Assembly (NCBI GenBank): GCA_964007475.1 | Contig: OZ023274.1 | Span: forward strand, 101,727,372-101,791,371 | Length of the DNA stretch: 64,000 bases | DNA from: Hybos culiciformis | Lineage: Eukaryota; Arthropoda; Insecta; Diptera; Hybotidae | Direction: 5' to 3' | Translations under genes and position numbers: made by a program | Shown: piece after piece, positions 34,172-46,600 of the stretch | Layout: the number at the start of each line of letters is the position of its first letter | How positions within the stretch are numbered: the first letter of the stretch is position 1 | The notes under the pieces: model-generated | Told to the model about the DNA's origin: nothing | Seen by the model: only the letters and a program-made list of their open reading frames with translations | Database searches by the model: none

Positions 34172-34250
34172 ATGATATTGAAGGAATCTAAAAAATATGT
34201 TTTTGGCTGTGGCGAAGAATATCTTAAGAGTTAAGTATTTTAAATCGAAA
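34172..34250 (+). repeat. Dispersed repeat R, fragment at the hAT insertion
   Basis: TGATATTGAAGGAATCTA..AAATATGTT matches 63236 onwards, the right part of repeat family R. The match begins at the hAT target duplication, showing that the transposon landed in an older repeat copy. Confidence 0.6.
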
Positions 34251-35563
34251 TGTAGAAAACGATCTTAATATGAGGGACTGTTTTATATTTTTTTTATTTC
34301 AATGTATCAGAACTTAACATAAAAGAAAAAAAAATTACAATTTTTGGATTCTTAAGATACATACATTTTTTTTTAACAAGGATCAACAATTTTAACTGCC
34401 AATTATTTCATTTCAAATAAACGAGTCAATAAATCTTCAAATAATTACAATTTTTTTCCTATTTTATGTATAACAATTTGTACAACAAATGAAATAGGTA
34501 ATTTCAAGGACAATAGGTGTAAATTAATTCTAATTTCGAAGGTTTGACAAAAAGGACAAAAAAAGGATAAATAAAGAAAAATTTGCCCATCGTAATTCCT
34601 TGTTTCTATGCATCTGTACTTATATTTTATACACACAAACATGAAGATTTCAAGAAAATTTTCCCATTGTTTTAATTAAGTTATCTGCTTTATTGAATTT
34701 GTTTTATTTCCTTATTAAAACATAAAATAAAAGTATAAGGATTTTGAAGACATTAAAATTAAAAATGATTACGGTAACGGGAAAAAAAATATAAATTTAT
34801 GACAAAAAATTAGATTAAATTAATGTCCTTTTTGTGACATTGATTGTGGGTCTTGAAATTAAAATATCGAACTTTACAGAAAAAAGAAAGAATATTTTAT
34901 ATTTTTTATAATATCATAATGTGCAATTGCATTTATGTGCCATTTTTGTGTGAGTTTTTAAGTTTATTAGACTTTGAATATAATATAGACATGTTTCCAC
35001 ATAGCGATTTTGAGTGTTGCTAAACGGGAGAAATAAAAAAGGGTTAAATTGGACAGTTTTTTAAACTTACATAAATGCGCCATACGTTTACCTTTTCCAT
35101 AAACTGCATTTAAAATAAAATTCTCAATAACGAAATAAATTTTTGATCTTAAAAAGTTCCAAATGTGTTTTACATGTTTTTAAAATTTCTAATAGAAATT
35201 CTTCTATAAAAGCAATTTTGGATTTTTAGATATTTTGGCTGTAAAGAAAATTTTTTTATTAAATTATAAGAGAAATAAAATATATTTATACATACGAATT
35301 TTTATTTAAATTGATTGGAAAAAATTGAGGAACTTATTAATTTAAATCCAAAGAAAGAAAAAGATCATTACTTATTAAAGTAGACCAAGATTCGAATTTT
35401 ATTCATATTTTAATTTTGAAATGCACTTATTTGATTCTATTAACAATTATGATGCTTTACGTCCCCTTTTTTAATATTATGTTAAATTTTTGAACAATAC
35501 AAATAGACGACCCCTTCAGAATATATAAACATTTTCTATGAAAATTATTAAGATACTTTTCTG
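34251..35563. other. Intergenic, nothing recognised
   Basis: AT-rich sequence with no open frame of protein character. The 65-codon frame at 34445-34642 on the minus strand has no recognisable features. Confidence 0.5.
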
Positions 35564-35890
35564 CACTCTTAGAAAAACGGAGTTTATGGAACTCCGAAAC
35601 GGAGTTCAATAGAGTCCATCATCTATCCGAGTTATTTATTTTTAATTATAAATAGTGAATTATTTACTCTTTTTCTTAGCTAAATTGAAACACCGTTTAA
35701 AAGTTTAATAAACTACCTTGAGGAGTTTGATTTTATTCCTATTTCTAGTTCATATTAAACTCTGTTTTATATATAATATTTATAAAAGAAAATAAAATTT
35801 AATTTTTTTATTTAATTTAAATTTTTATATTTTTTTTATTTATTAGAACATTTTTATTATTTTTATTAAATCTATAATTTTATTTCTTTT

Positions 35891-35957
35891 ATTTCTTTGG
35901 GATTCGAACCTGCGTCCTTAGCATTCCAATCCGCCAACACTACCACTCAGCTACGAT
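35891..35957 (-). repeat. tRNA-like Pol III promoter segment (element B)
   Basis: On the minus strand TAGCTGAGTGG is a good A-box, followed about 45 nt later by a perfect B-box GGTTCGAATCC. It shares AATGCTAA and most other positions with the segment at 846-908. The bases flanking it cannot pair as an acceptor stem, so it is not counted as a tRNA gene. Confidence 0.65.
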
Positions 35958-35989
35958 ATTGAAATTTAAAAAGTATATAAAATAAAATG

Positions 35990-36440
35990 GTATTTCGGCC
36001 ATTTGCAATGCTAAGGACTCCGAAAAAAGTTAACTTAACTTCCAACAGAATTTTGTAAAAACTTTGTACGGAGTTCAATATCAAAATTTCAACTTAATAA
36101 AAAAAACAAAAAAAAAAAACAAAAAATAATTACGGTAATATATTATATTACTGTAACTCCGAAAGTAGTTAACTTAACTTCTAACAAGATTTGAAAAAAA
36201 CTTTGTACGGAGTTCAATATCGAAATTTCAGCTTTACTTAAAAAATAAAACTCCGAAAACATTCTCTATTTCAAAAAAAGAAAATTATATTCCTGGAACT
36301 TCGAAAATAGTTCAATTAGTTAAATTAAACTTCTGAGAAAAGTTTCAAAAGTTTTACTTCATCGAAATGTTATTCAGTTGCTCTAAAAAAGGAGTTATAT
36401 ATTCATAACTCTATATCATTCGGAGTTCCAGCACGTTGGA
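35990..36440. repeat. Degenerate tandem array in element B
   Basis: Three to four copies of a unit with ACTCCGAAA..AGTTAACTTAACTTC, an AAAACTTTGTACGGAGTTCA block and CAATATC.AAATTTCA. The GGAGTTC/GAACTCC words repeat those next to the left end of the element. Copies become more diverged to the right. Confidence 0.75.
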
Positions 36441-36469
36441 CTTTTCTAAGAGTGTGGTTGATACCCTCT

Positions 36470-37085
36470 AACTCCGAAAGCGAAAATGATTGGACCTTAA
36501 TTTTAAGTCGAGTTGAAATTGAACGAGATTAAGCATGTTTTGGCATTCAAAGAATAAAATTCGTTTGACTGGTTCATTAGTTATAAGCATTTTAGTTGCG
36601 GACGGACGGCCATTTAATGAAAACATACTCTCTAAAAATTGTCTAGAATCCATAGTTATTTCCCAGTTACATGTTTTCAGCTGGGAAATTCAATTATGAA
36701 TTAGATTACAATAATGAAAATTTAAATCTAGAATATAGTTTTCAAGAATTATTAAATCTAGTTTCTAATAATTATCTATTCCTCTTTGCTAGATTTCATT
36801 TATTGATACTAGATTTCATTTTGATAAGTGAGCCTTGTCAGATTTCAATTATTGATACTACATTTTAGTTTGATTAGTTAGGTTTAATAAACTATATCAA
36901 AATTAACGGATTCCACCAGGAACCTAGTTTTGGTATTTTAAACTGAAATCTAGGTTAATGTTGGAACCTGTATTTCAATCTATCTCCTAGATGCTACAAA
37001 TATTGTTGCTTATTTCAGTTTTATGTACATACTAGGTTCTAGCCAATTTTGATTTCATTTTTGATGGAAAACGGGTAAAAATTAA
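36470..37085 (-). repeat. Dispersed repeat R, interrupted minus-strand copy
   Basis: Reversed, this segment is collinear with 62850-63050. Shared landmarks are CCCGTTTTCCATCAAAAAT (37062-37080), TATGTTTTCATTAAAT with a GTCCGTCCG block (36595-36640), AATGAACCAG and CTTTCGGAGTTAGAG. Relative to the 62.8-kb copy there are about 400 extra bases at 36641-37038, bounded by CTAGAA.CC-type inverted ends, which look like a later insertion. Confidence 0.65.
36641..37038. mobile_element. Candidate insertion with CTAGAA inverted ends
   Basis: About 400 bases present here and absent from the collinear repeat copy at 62850-63050. The ends read CTAGAATCCATAGTTAT and, reversed, CTAGAACCTAGTATG. The interior has two imperfect copies of an AGATTTCA.TTATTGATACTA unit (36792-36865). 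No clean target duplication could be defined. Confidence 0.45.
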
Positions 37086-37982
37086 AATTGGGAGTACTTT
37101 TTTATACTCCAGACTAGACTCAAATTTAAGATCACAGTGCAAGTTGTTTCTGCTTATCCTAGTAGACGGCTTCGTAGTCTTCTTATTTGTGTTATAAATT
37201 AAAAGATTGACTTGCAACGACAGGTCAGGTCAAGTCAATACTTTAAATGAAGTTTTAAACATGGAAATACGTTACTTATTCCATTTTAGAACTAATAACT
37301 TCAAGAATTTATTCTTTATATTATACTTTTTTTTTTGAGATTATGAAATTGCAATATCCGGTTGTAGGCCGGAATATAAATTTCGGTATTTTTCTATTGA
37401 TGATAGTTATCTAGAGAAACCTAGTTATGAAATAAAACAAAATGTAAAAAAATATACAAAAAAAAAATGCTCTTATCATTTAAGAAAATCAAATGAACTA
37501 AAAATGTTTATTACAAAATTTAAAAAAATGGCAAATGGTATTCCACAATTTTTTTTTTAACAATTTTTTAACACATTAATAGAAATTTGATAGAAAGAAC
37601 CAATATTATTATTTTCAATAAAATTGTATAATTTCTAAAATAAATAACGACTAATATTTTGTTTTGTGGGTTTCAAATCTTTGTAAATTATTTGAAAAGT
37701 TAATTTTAACCGATTTTCTGTGATAAATTTTGGATATCATTCCACCAAACGCACTACTTCAACATTGTTATACGCTTTTTTTTTGTCTGAGCTCTGAAGT
37801 AAAATCTTGCTTTACATATGACAAGGTATTTTAAGCATAAATTTTACGAATTTGGGACTCCAATTACACGAAAAAGAGATTGAAGTTTTTGAAAAAGTCC
37901 CTCAAACTTTTCATTCTATGTATGGATTATGGAATCTTATTCTTGAATTGGTATAACTCAATTATTGTCCTTAAGTTAATAT
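37086..37982. other. Intergenic, nothing recognised
   Basis: AT-rich sequence between repeat R and the degenerate hAT element. No coding frame, RNA or repeat was recognised. Confidence 0.5.
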
Positions 37983-38563
37983 AGTTCCGGATTTACCTAT
38001 GGGCAAATGAGGCAATCGCCACGGGCGCAACATTTCAAAAGGGCGCAAAATTCGTTCCGTGAAAATTAATAAATGCTTTGTATAAATGCTTTGTAGTCAT
38101 TGATTAAAGAAACAAATATGCAGTCTGTCTATCCAATTATAGTCTATAGAAATTATTTTAAGAATATTTTTATCAACTCCAGCATCCAATTGTGCAGCAG
38201 ATAGGTCTTTTTCTGCACTGAGAAGAATAAAAACTTACTTGAGATCAGCCTTATGTGATAAAAATTAAATGATTTTACGATCTTAGAAATAAAATGTTAG
38301 ACAAAATATCGTTTGAAAAAGTTTTCGAAAAATTTGTTTCACTAAAATTACGAAAAAAAATTCTTTTGGCAAAGTTCTGCCATAAAGAAATTACAAACTC
38401 AACAAAATAAAACAAAATAAATTAAAAAATAAAGATATACCTATACATTAACTTTAGTAGTATTTTTTTCATTTATTATAAATAACTTTTGGTATGATTT
38501 ATAGGGCGCAATATTCAGAAACCGCCAAGGGCGCAAAGTTACGTAAATCCGGGCCTGTTAACA
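37983..38563 (+). mobile_element. Degenerate, internally deleted hAT element
   Basis: The left starts near GTTCCGGATTTACCTATGGGC-type sequence and the reversed right end is CAGGCCCGGATTTACGTAAC. GGGCGCAA blocks lie inside both ends. Flanks TTAATATA and TTAACATG match at six of eight positions, consistent with an old target duplication. It contains a transposase remnant (38147-38268). Similar ends are common in ZMYM-type hAT elements (recall). Confidence 0.7.
38147..38268 (+). pseudogene. hAT transposase dimerisation-domain remnant
   Basis: The plus strand encodes STPASNCAADRSFSALRRIK then TYLRSAL before a TAA. This is the conserved (A/V)ERSFSALRRIKT.LRS motif at the C-terminus of hAT transposases. 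Downstream similarity continues in another frame (KLNDFTILEIK-like), so the gene is broken. Only this tail survives. Confidence 0.8.
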
Positions 38564-40212
38564 TGACAAGTAAGTAGCATTCTGAATGAATTCCGGAAAA
38601 TATAACTAAATTCATTTTTGCATATCCAAATTAAAATAAATAAAATGTTTTAAATTTTATTTTTTGTATTATGATAAAAATGTGTGCTCTTTTCACGGGC
38701 TAATTTAGTGTTCTTTTTTTTATTTTAGATTTAAATTGCAAAAATGTTTTTGTTTTTATTTTGTTTGAAAAGTATCATGAACTAATTTGAAAAGTTTAAT
38801 GTTATTTTGTTTAAATTATATATTAAAAGTTTTTCCAACAAAAAAAACCTAAAAGTTTCCAAAATTAAAATAACTTTTGTTTTTATTTTGTGCTATAACT
38901 ATGAATTTAGTTATAAGTAGATTACATGAATATGAATATTTTATTTTTTTTTTTCGTTTTGGATTATTGATGATTGACATGAAATGATTAAAGTTTAGGA
39001 TAACCAAAAAATAAATCATAATTTAATGGAACGAAATTTAGTAAAATGTTGACCAGAAAAAAAATCTGCCACAACAGAGATTTGTAATATTTATTTTTAA
39101 TTATTCAAATTTAAACGTATTTATTTAAATTTTGTTTACAATGTCCAAGTAATATGTATGTTGCAAGTGCTTTAAATTCCCTAAAAGAATATAAGAGTAA
39201 AAATATTCGGTTTGATTCGTATAATTTAGTATTTTCTAAATTATTGGAAATAAAGTTATAAAATATGTTTTATCAATTTCAAATTATTAGAGCCAGTGTT
39301 TAAGTTTCCAATAGTTCTTTTGGTTCAAGTTCAATTAGCAAATATAAGCTGGATTGATATAACTAGAACCATTTTGGGTGTTATTTCACTATTGTGAATA
39401 AAACTATTCAGTTAAGGGTAAAAATAAAAAAATAACAAATTTTACAATATTCTTATATACTTAGTTTATTAATAAAAATTATAACTTATTTTTAAACTTT
39501 TTTTAAAAATATAAATTTTTTACATATTGCAAATAGACAGTTTCACATATTGGAACATCTTAAAATTGCTTCAACCTAACTACAACAGTATTATTGATTT
39601 TTTTTTTCAACATTTTGTTTAGATACATATATATATATAATAATATATATTGTAGGCCTAGAAATTCATGGCCAAAGAATTTTAATTTGGCTTTTTTTTT
39701 GTCTTTTAAAATTCATTAATTTTTTTTTTTGCTGGGGCCTGAAATTTGATATTTTCTTAATAAGGGCATGTTACTTGTTATTTTTTCTTTTTTCATTATT
39801 AAAAAAAAAGGAAAGATAAAATTATAGTCTTGATTTAAAAAAATCTTATATGTAAATATTAAGAGAAACTGCTGGAGATATAATGAATGTTAGAAAACGG
39901 CGTTGCTAGTTAACTGCATATGCCCTTAATGTTTGAAAATATTTATTAAATATAAAATTATAAAATTATAAAAATAAAATTTTAGAGTAAAATTTCTAAA
40001 GAAAATCATTAAACGTTGTATTTCAACATTAACTAGAAATGGTGTTCATTCGCCAATAATAAAAATGTTTACATCGTTCCGCATAAAAAATTAAAAAAAA
40101 ACGGACTAAATTACATCCAACACAAAAGTTATTTCAGTAAGACATTTTAAAAAAGTCAGTCGAAAAATTGAGTTTGATGAAAATTTCGATAAAGCTCGAT
40201 TTTACGCAGAGA
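38564..40212. other. Intergenic, nothing recognised
   Basis: AT-rich sequence with long A/T runs. No protein-like open frame, RNA or transposon end was recognised. Confidence 0.5.
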
Positions 40213-40646
40213 TTAGACTGGATAGTAAACTGCCCGCGCCCGGATAGTAGATGTGTGTGTTGTATGTGTTTTTTAGCTATGTTTGTAAGAAGATAGTTGA
40301 CTAGGTTGGTTTTTACTATCCTGATTTCCATCAATATTTTTTTTTTATTTTTTTTTTAAATTAATTTATTTTTTATTAATTAAATTTTTGTTAACTTAAT
40401 TTAAAAAATGTGAATTTAAAAATTTTTTTTTTTTTTTTGATATTTAAAAGAAAATTTAATTGTGCAAAACATTTCTATTTTTTTTTTGTTTTTTATAATC
40501 ATTTTATTTTTCTGACTGTGACCGCAGTCAACTATCTAAATCCTGCCAGTAGAGAAGACAGTAAATTGACAATGAATAAAATAATAAAATTTCACCAAAA
40601 TATTGAACTACTATCTTCGTCAAGATAGTAAAAACATCCAGTCTAA
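40213..40646. mobile_element. Candidate MITE, TTAGACTGGAT ends
   Basis: An exact 11-bp inverted repeat (TTAGACTGGAT at 40213-40223; its complement at 40636-40646). A second inner pair, AGATAGTTGACT (about 40289-40300) with AGTCAACTATCT (about 40527-40538), supports a foldable element. The centre is T-rich. No target duplication was found, so the exact ends are uncertain. Short open frames on both strands are not genes. Confidence 0.5.
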
Positions 40647-41536
40647 ACCCCAAGTTACCACCCTAAAAAAAGTTTTAAATGAAAAGTATTTTAAATTGTA
40701 AAGTATGTATATTTAATTGTATATTTAATTTATGAGTTTTTGTTGTACATTTGTGTTTGATGAGAGAACAAGATATACACGCTCAAAACCCTCAAAAACA
40801 ATCTAATAAATATTCACATTTAAACATCAAAGAAGAACTGGAATTACTGCTGCATTGGCTGAATATACCTTGTTAATTCCCTATATATCTATATCACATT
40901 TATTTGATTGTGCTTCGATGACAGAAATGAAAAAAAAAATTATTATTTAAAAAAAAAATTACAAATGACAAAAAATCATAAAAGATCAGATATAGAAATT
41001 TAGATTGTATTTATTACTTTTTAATTAATTTCTAATAAATTTGTTACTATAAAAACATAGGCTTAATGAGTTTCATAGCATTGATGTTGATTTAATTCCA
41101 AAACAATTTTTTTTTGCATTTTTCTTTAGATGACACTTCAGCTTGTTTGTCAAAAGCCTTGTCCTCACAACATCAACAGTAAAATAAGCATTTAATTCGC
41201 CAGTAATATTGACTTGATGAGCGTATAATCTGTATATTTCAATTTTAACTTGAATTTTAACTATTTTAATTGTTCACTCTATATAGAGAAATTAAGCATA
41301 ATCATGTCATAGAATTGAAATTTTAAGTTTTTTCAAGCAAAGTTATTTTGTTGGGGAAAAAAATGTGAAAATTAGTCATAAATATAATCATCTAAATCTG
41401 AACGACCTTTTCTCGTAAAACCCATTTAAACTAAACATTTATCTTTTATGAGTTTGCATTTGATTAATATTTCATGTTTATTTAATCTTGTAACCTGCAA
41501 CAAATTAACACTTGATCATATTTTTAGGGTAAACCT
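40647..41536. other. Intergenic, nothing recognised
   Basis: AT-rich sequence without recognised genes or repeats. Confidence 0.5.
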
Positions 41537-41943
41537 TGTTCGCATTATAATTTGAATTCCACTTATATTCCGGAAAACAAATTGCCGTTCGCATTACAAA
41601 ATTTGATGAGAACTGGAATTTGATGGTGTGAAAAACAAAATTGAGAAAGAGAAAAAGTTTTTGTTGTTGAAAATTTTGACTTTTTATCTCGCTTGTTATC
41701 AATTTTATTTTGTTTTTTTTTCATTTTGACTCGAATTTGACAAAAAAATTGTTGCCAACTATAACAAAATTTCAAAAAATGAGTGAAAATAACTAGAAAT
41801 GTAGAATTCTAACCCTGACAAACTAGAATATGAAAGTGGAATATACATATTCCGGAATATTTTTTTATATGAAAAATCCAGTTCATATTCCTGAAATATT
41901 CCGGATAACAGCATATTCCACTAATATTCTCCTAATGCGAACA
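41537..41943. mobile_element. Candidate MITE, TGTTCGCATTA ends
   Basis: An exact 11-bp inverted repeat TGTTCGCATTA at both ends (41537-41547 and 41933-41943). Subterminal ATTCCGGAAT-type and GTGGAATAT words recur in opposite orientations. GTTCGCATTA also recurs internally (about 41590). Target duplication not identified. Minus-strand open frames here (41505-41775) translate the repeat and are not genes. Confidence 0.6.
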
Positions 41944-43439
41944 CAATATAAAATATTGATGTGAACTTGATTAATTGCATGAATTTAAATTTTTTATTAT
42001 GCTTTCAAATATAATTAAACTTTTTATAAGGCGTTTAATAACAATTTTAATGAATGTTAAATATAAATTATAATATTTAACAAATTTTTTATTCATAAAA
42101 TACTTAATTGTACTATTTATTTAATTAAATAGACTTAATTATAATTTAATAAAAAACAATTTATATATAAATAATTTAAAAAAATATTTTTTCTAAATAA
42201 ATATTTTCATGTATCTTAGATATATATAAGAACTCCCATAGTGCAATATCATTTAATAAATCACAAATTACTACAAATGAAAAAAAAAATTTGTAATATA
42301 TTCAATTATTAATCGTTTATATTTTCAAAAACTATATAATTTAAGAGTAAGATTTATTACACCTTTTTATAGTTTTATACTTTAAATATGTATAAAAAAA
42401 AAAATCTAAAATTTATTACTTCCAATCTTATAAAAAAAAACACTTTTCTTGTACATATTTAAATTCAAAAATGTGGAATATCCGCTAAACGATTAACACT
42501 TTTATGTGCGGTTTGTTATGATTACAATAATCGATCACCTGCAATCATTTTTAATGTTCTACTAATAAGTTTATTTCATAATAACACTAACAATAATCAT
42601 ACATAACAACATTGTTACACACAATATTATATTTGTATACTTCCCATGATATGAAAACGCAGTCTTAAAATGCATTATGTGAATTATTAAGAATTTTTTT
42701 TTTTTATTTTTTGTTAAATAAATCAATTTTTAAAAATTATGGAAAAAAAAATTTATGTTTTTGTTTTCTTCTAAAAATAATGTTGATCTAAAAATTTACA
42801 AGAAAATTCATTTTATTATCAATAATTTTGAATATTACATGATTTCTTGTAAACGTTTTCACACTATGTTGCCATCATAAAAATATAAATTAAATTAGTT
42901 ATTTTTAAAGCGAAAAGAAAAAGGAATTATGTAAAAAGAAAAAAACCTACGAAATTTATTTTTTATTTGGATGAAAAAATAAAAAAAAAAATGATTTGTT
43001 TCTTTTTGTAATTATTGACAATTGTTTGAATGGCAAATAATTATATGTTTTTGTACCAAAAGAAAATATTGTAAAGTTATTTTATGGGTTGTTCTAATTG
43101 AAAATAAAATAAAAAAATACAACATATGGCTAATTTGAAAATTAATCAAAATCATTATTCGAATAATGAAGTGATAAAATGATAAAATACAGATTTACAT
43201 AATATATATATACGGAATGAAAAAAAAAAGTTTTGGTTTCAATATAAGAATACCTTTGATTCGACCACAAGCAGAGATTCTAAATTGCATTCAAAGAATA
43301 GTTTTAAATTTAATATGAAAAACTATAGAGCAGTATTCTCAATGTACCGAAGAATAAGAATACAAAATACACAAATACCATTTAGTCGAATACATACTAC
43401 AAACTACTTACATATACAAATATAAAAATGTTCATCGAA
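41944..43439. other. Intergenic, nothing recognised
   Basis: AT-rich sequence. No genes, RNAs or repeats recognised. Confidence 0.5.
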
Positions 43440-43690
43440 ATTCCGACCCTAGTCCGAATCCTTGGGCTGTAATCATTTTTTTAATTTTTTTTAATCGATA
43501 TCTATCTAATACCCACAAATAATAATTTTCATTAAAATCTATTTAACTTTCATAAAATTAAAATTTATAAAAATTTTATATGAAAGTTATTTTAACCCTT
43601 GGCTGGTTGAGAGCCTGTAGCTCCGCAACCCGAAATGATAAAATCTTAACTTTTAGTCGAGCTGTAAGTGAACGAGATAGAATATTTTAA
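43440..43690 (-). repeat. Dispersed repeat R, minus-strand copy
   Basis: Reversed, this matches 62990-63190 over roughly 200 bases. Shared landmarks include CAGCCAA..GG, TATAAATTTTAA, TTAATGAAAATT (TCTAATG.. in the other copy), GATAGATAT.GATTA and ATTACAGCCCAAGG. Similarity is clear but diverged. No coding content. Confidence 0.65.
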
Positions 43691-46600
43691 ACATAAAAAA
43701 AACTTATAAAATTAATTTTTTTAAGTTTTGACTTTGTTCTTGTGAGAATTTCATATTTATTCTCAAAGTTATCATTATTATATATATTAAATTGAAAAAC
43801 AAGAATAATTCATAAAATGTAGATTTTTTTAAAATAACCCAAGATTATTTAATAATTCTATTGGAAAAAACGTACATATATAACAGTTAAAATATTTTGA
43901 AATAAAATCCGCTAAAAATATTTTTAAAATTACATAATTTTATAATACATACATAGTGCATTCGCAAATAGAATTCTTAAATCTTTTCAATTATCGAGCC
44001 TTATTGGATTGTTAGCCTGTTTCGAAATAAGTATAAACTTAAAAAAAAAAAGATTTTTTTTATTTTCAAAAATAATAATCTATATTTATTCAATATGAGA
44101 AAATGAATCTTTCACACCGAATTGTATTCATTCAAAAATAAATTATACTGAGATAGTTAACACAAATAAACGCAGGATAATTTTAATGATGAAAAATTAC
44201 AATTCGAACATTATTATTGAAAAAAATCAATTAATGAAATGAAATATGTATGTATTACCATATATTTCATTCAAAAAATTTAATTTTAATGAGAAAGTAA
44301 TTTTCATAATAATGTGATGCGAAAATATAAAATTTCATATAAAAATTATCTCAATTTTTTATAAAAATGATGTCTACATATACTTTAATATTAAACTTTA
44401 AGGAAAAAACAGATCTATTTCTAAATTATTAAACTATGTTTTCCTATCGAAAATATAACTTCTGAAATCGAAGACGTCAACAACGCAAAATTATCAACAA
44501 GACGCTTAAAGACGCTTGAAAAACAGAAAAGCGATTTTTACAAAAGTAAGAGCTTCTAAAAATTGTTGTGATATTGCCTCAAGAAAAATATCCATGTTTA
44601 AGAGTTAGTTCTTGAATGAATATAAAATAATGCGCAATGTAAATTTTAGTCAACTTTGCATTCTAATTTTCAGTTTGCGTCGATAAAATATTTTATTTTG
44701 TTTAATAAATTTAATTTATAATAAAATTTTTATATAAAATACAGCTGTGCACTCCGGTTTAGGAAACCACTATATATTTATGGCCAAATGTTAGTTTTTA
44801 AAACATAACATTTAATCATAATGCATTTTCCCTGTCTCATTGAAATGTGGTTTTTAATTTCGATTTTTCATGATACAATTCAGTTAGGGCCCTAAAATAT
44901 CCTATCAACTGCGTTCAATTTTTAGACCATCATCAGCCTCGAAGATTTCTAATATTTAGTTTTAGTTTCCTATTAAAATTAAAGGTTGTCTTAAGTTTAA
45001 AAAAGTTTTAATATATAAATTTAAACATGAACAAACAATCAAGTTAGATAAACAATTTCTGTATAAGCACTTCATCTTTGAGGTTGATGATATTAGATTC
45101 GAAAAAAAAAAGGTTTTAAATAGTTTTTTAATTTAAAAATCATGTACTTTGTTATTCATCTCTTGCACAAAAAATAAGAAAAAAAAAAGTAAATATGAAT
45201 CTATCAAAAGCGTCAATAACAGATTATCGGATTAAAGATATCTATTTCGGTACATACCATAATTTTTATTTAACATTTTAAATTTCATACGAACTGAAAA
45301 TGATAAAGTGGTAATAGTTTCCGTGATAGGAAATGAACTGAATTTTTTTATAAGTTATGGCAATTATATTTTTAATTTTTATTTATGATGTAATTGATTG
45401 CAAATTCAATGTAAATGTAAATTATATTCAGTTCGATTTGAACTATAATAATAATGAATAAAAAAAATTTGAAAAATCGTAACCACTGTCACTGACACTC
45501 ATAATTGTATATGTTGTTGATTCTCGGAATTGTAAAGTGACAAAATTATATTTTCAATTTTTATGCACGACAACAAATCAGTATTTATGAAAAATCATTA
45601 ACACTTTGCTTCAATCGAATTTTATTTGTCAGTATTTAATTATAAAAAACCCCAAATTATAGTTTTCTACTATTAATTTTGTGCTACACATACATTTAGC
45701 ATATTATATACACATCATTCATTTTTTTTAGAGAATATCAATATTAGAAAAGTAAATAAAAACAAATTCAGAAGCGCATCAGACTGAATGATAACATCAC
45801 CGACAGTTTTAAAAGAATAGGAAAACAAAATAAAATAAAAAAAAATCCTTATAATATTTTAGATTAAAAAAGTATAGATTTCAAATTATAATGATCCGAT
45901 TAATTTGAAAAATCCTTAAGAAATGTTAGAAAAAACCTTTAATATATAATAACAGGATCGGAGGCGCCCCGATTATCCTTTTTCTTTTCTTTAAAACAAA
46001 ATCAAAGGAAACAAATATTTCGAAAATAATTACGCATTTACAGTAGTTATATTAGTTTTTTTTCTGAAACTATACAACCCATGTTCACTAATGCATTTCT
46101 TAACAAGCAGGGAATAATTTTTGTATTTAATATTCTTTTATGTAGAGAGTATAAGGTTGAAATAAGAAGACAAGTAGCTTTAAAAATGAATTAATTTTGG
46201 TTTATTTGGTTTTTGAATGGCATTTGAATTTTTTTTTTTAAATATTAATTTCTTTTTTTTTCTTTTTTACATTTTTTTGTTTATATAAAACATAATTATG
46301 TAGAAATATTTTTTTATATATAAACAGGTTGTGTCAGTTGTTTGAAATTTTTTTCCATCAGTTTCATATCATTGAATTTTTATAAGGCAAAAACTTTGAA
46401 AAGTTAACAGGAATACGAATAAGTATAACTTAATAGGGGATTAAGATTATACTTACTAGCAGTTCAGAATTGTAAATAAATTTGTTCTTTTCTTGTCATA
46501 TTATAATAAAAATTTAAGGATCTTGCTTCATATATTCGTATATTAAACAAATATTATGTAAGTTAAGTATCCATTAAGAATGTACATTATATAGCATAAT

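Larger units (their letters stand above)
35564..36454. mobile_element. TIR element with tRNA-like core and ACTCCGAAA array
   Basis: The ends are CACTCTTAGAAAAACGGAG and, reversed, CACTCTTAGAAAAGTCCAAC; 13 bases match exactly. No clear target duplication was found. The layout parallels 647-1543: a left arm with GGAACTCCG palindromes, a minus-strand tRNA-like segment (35891-35957), and on the right an array of about 130-bp units (35990-36440). It is 891 bp and non-coding. It is inserted in or beside repeat family R. Confidence 0.75.

Noticed and set aside
41505..41775. Two overlapping minus-strand open frames of 65 and 70 codons
   Set aside because: They overlap the candidate MITE at 41537-41943 and each other in different frames, with no protein family features.
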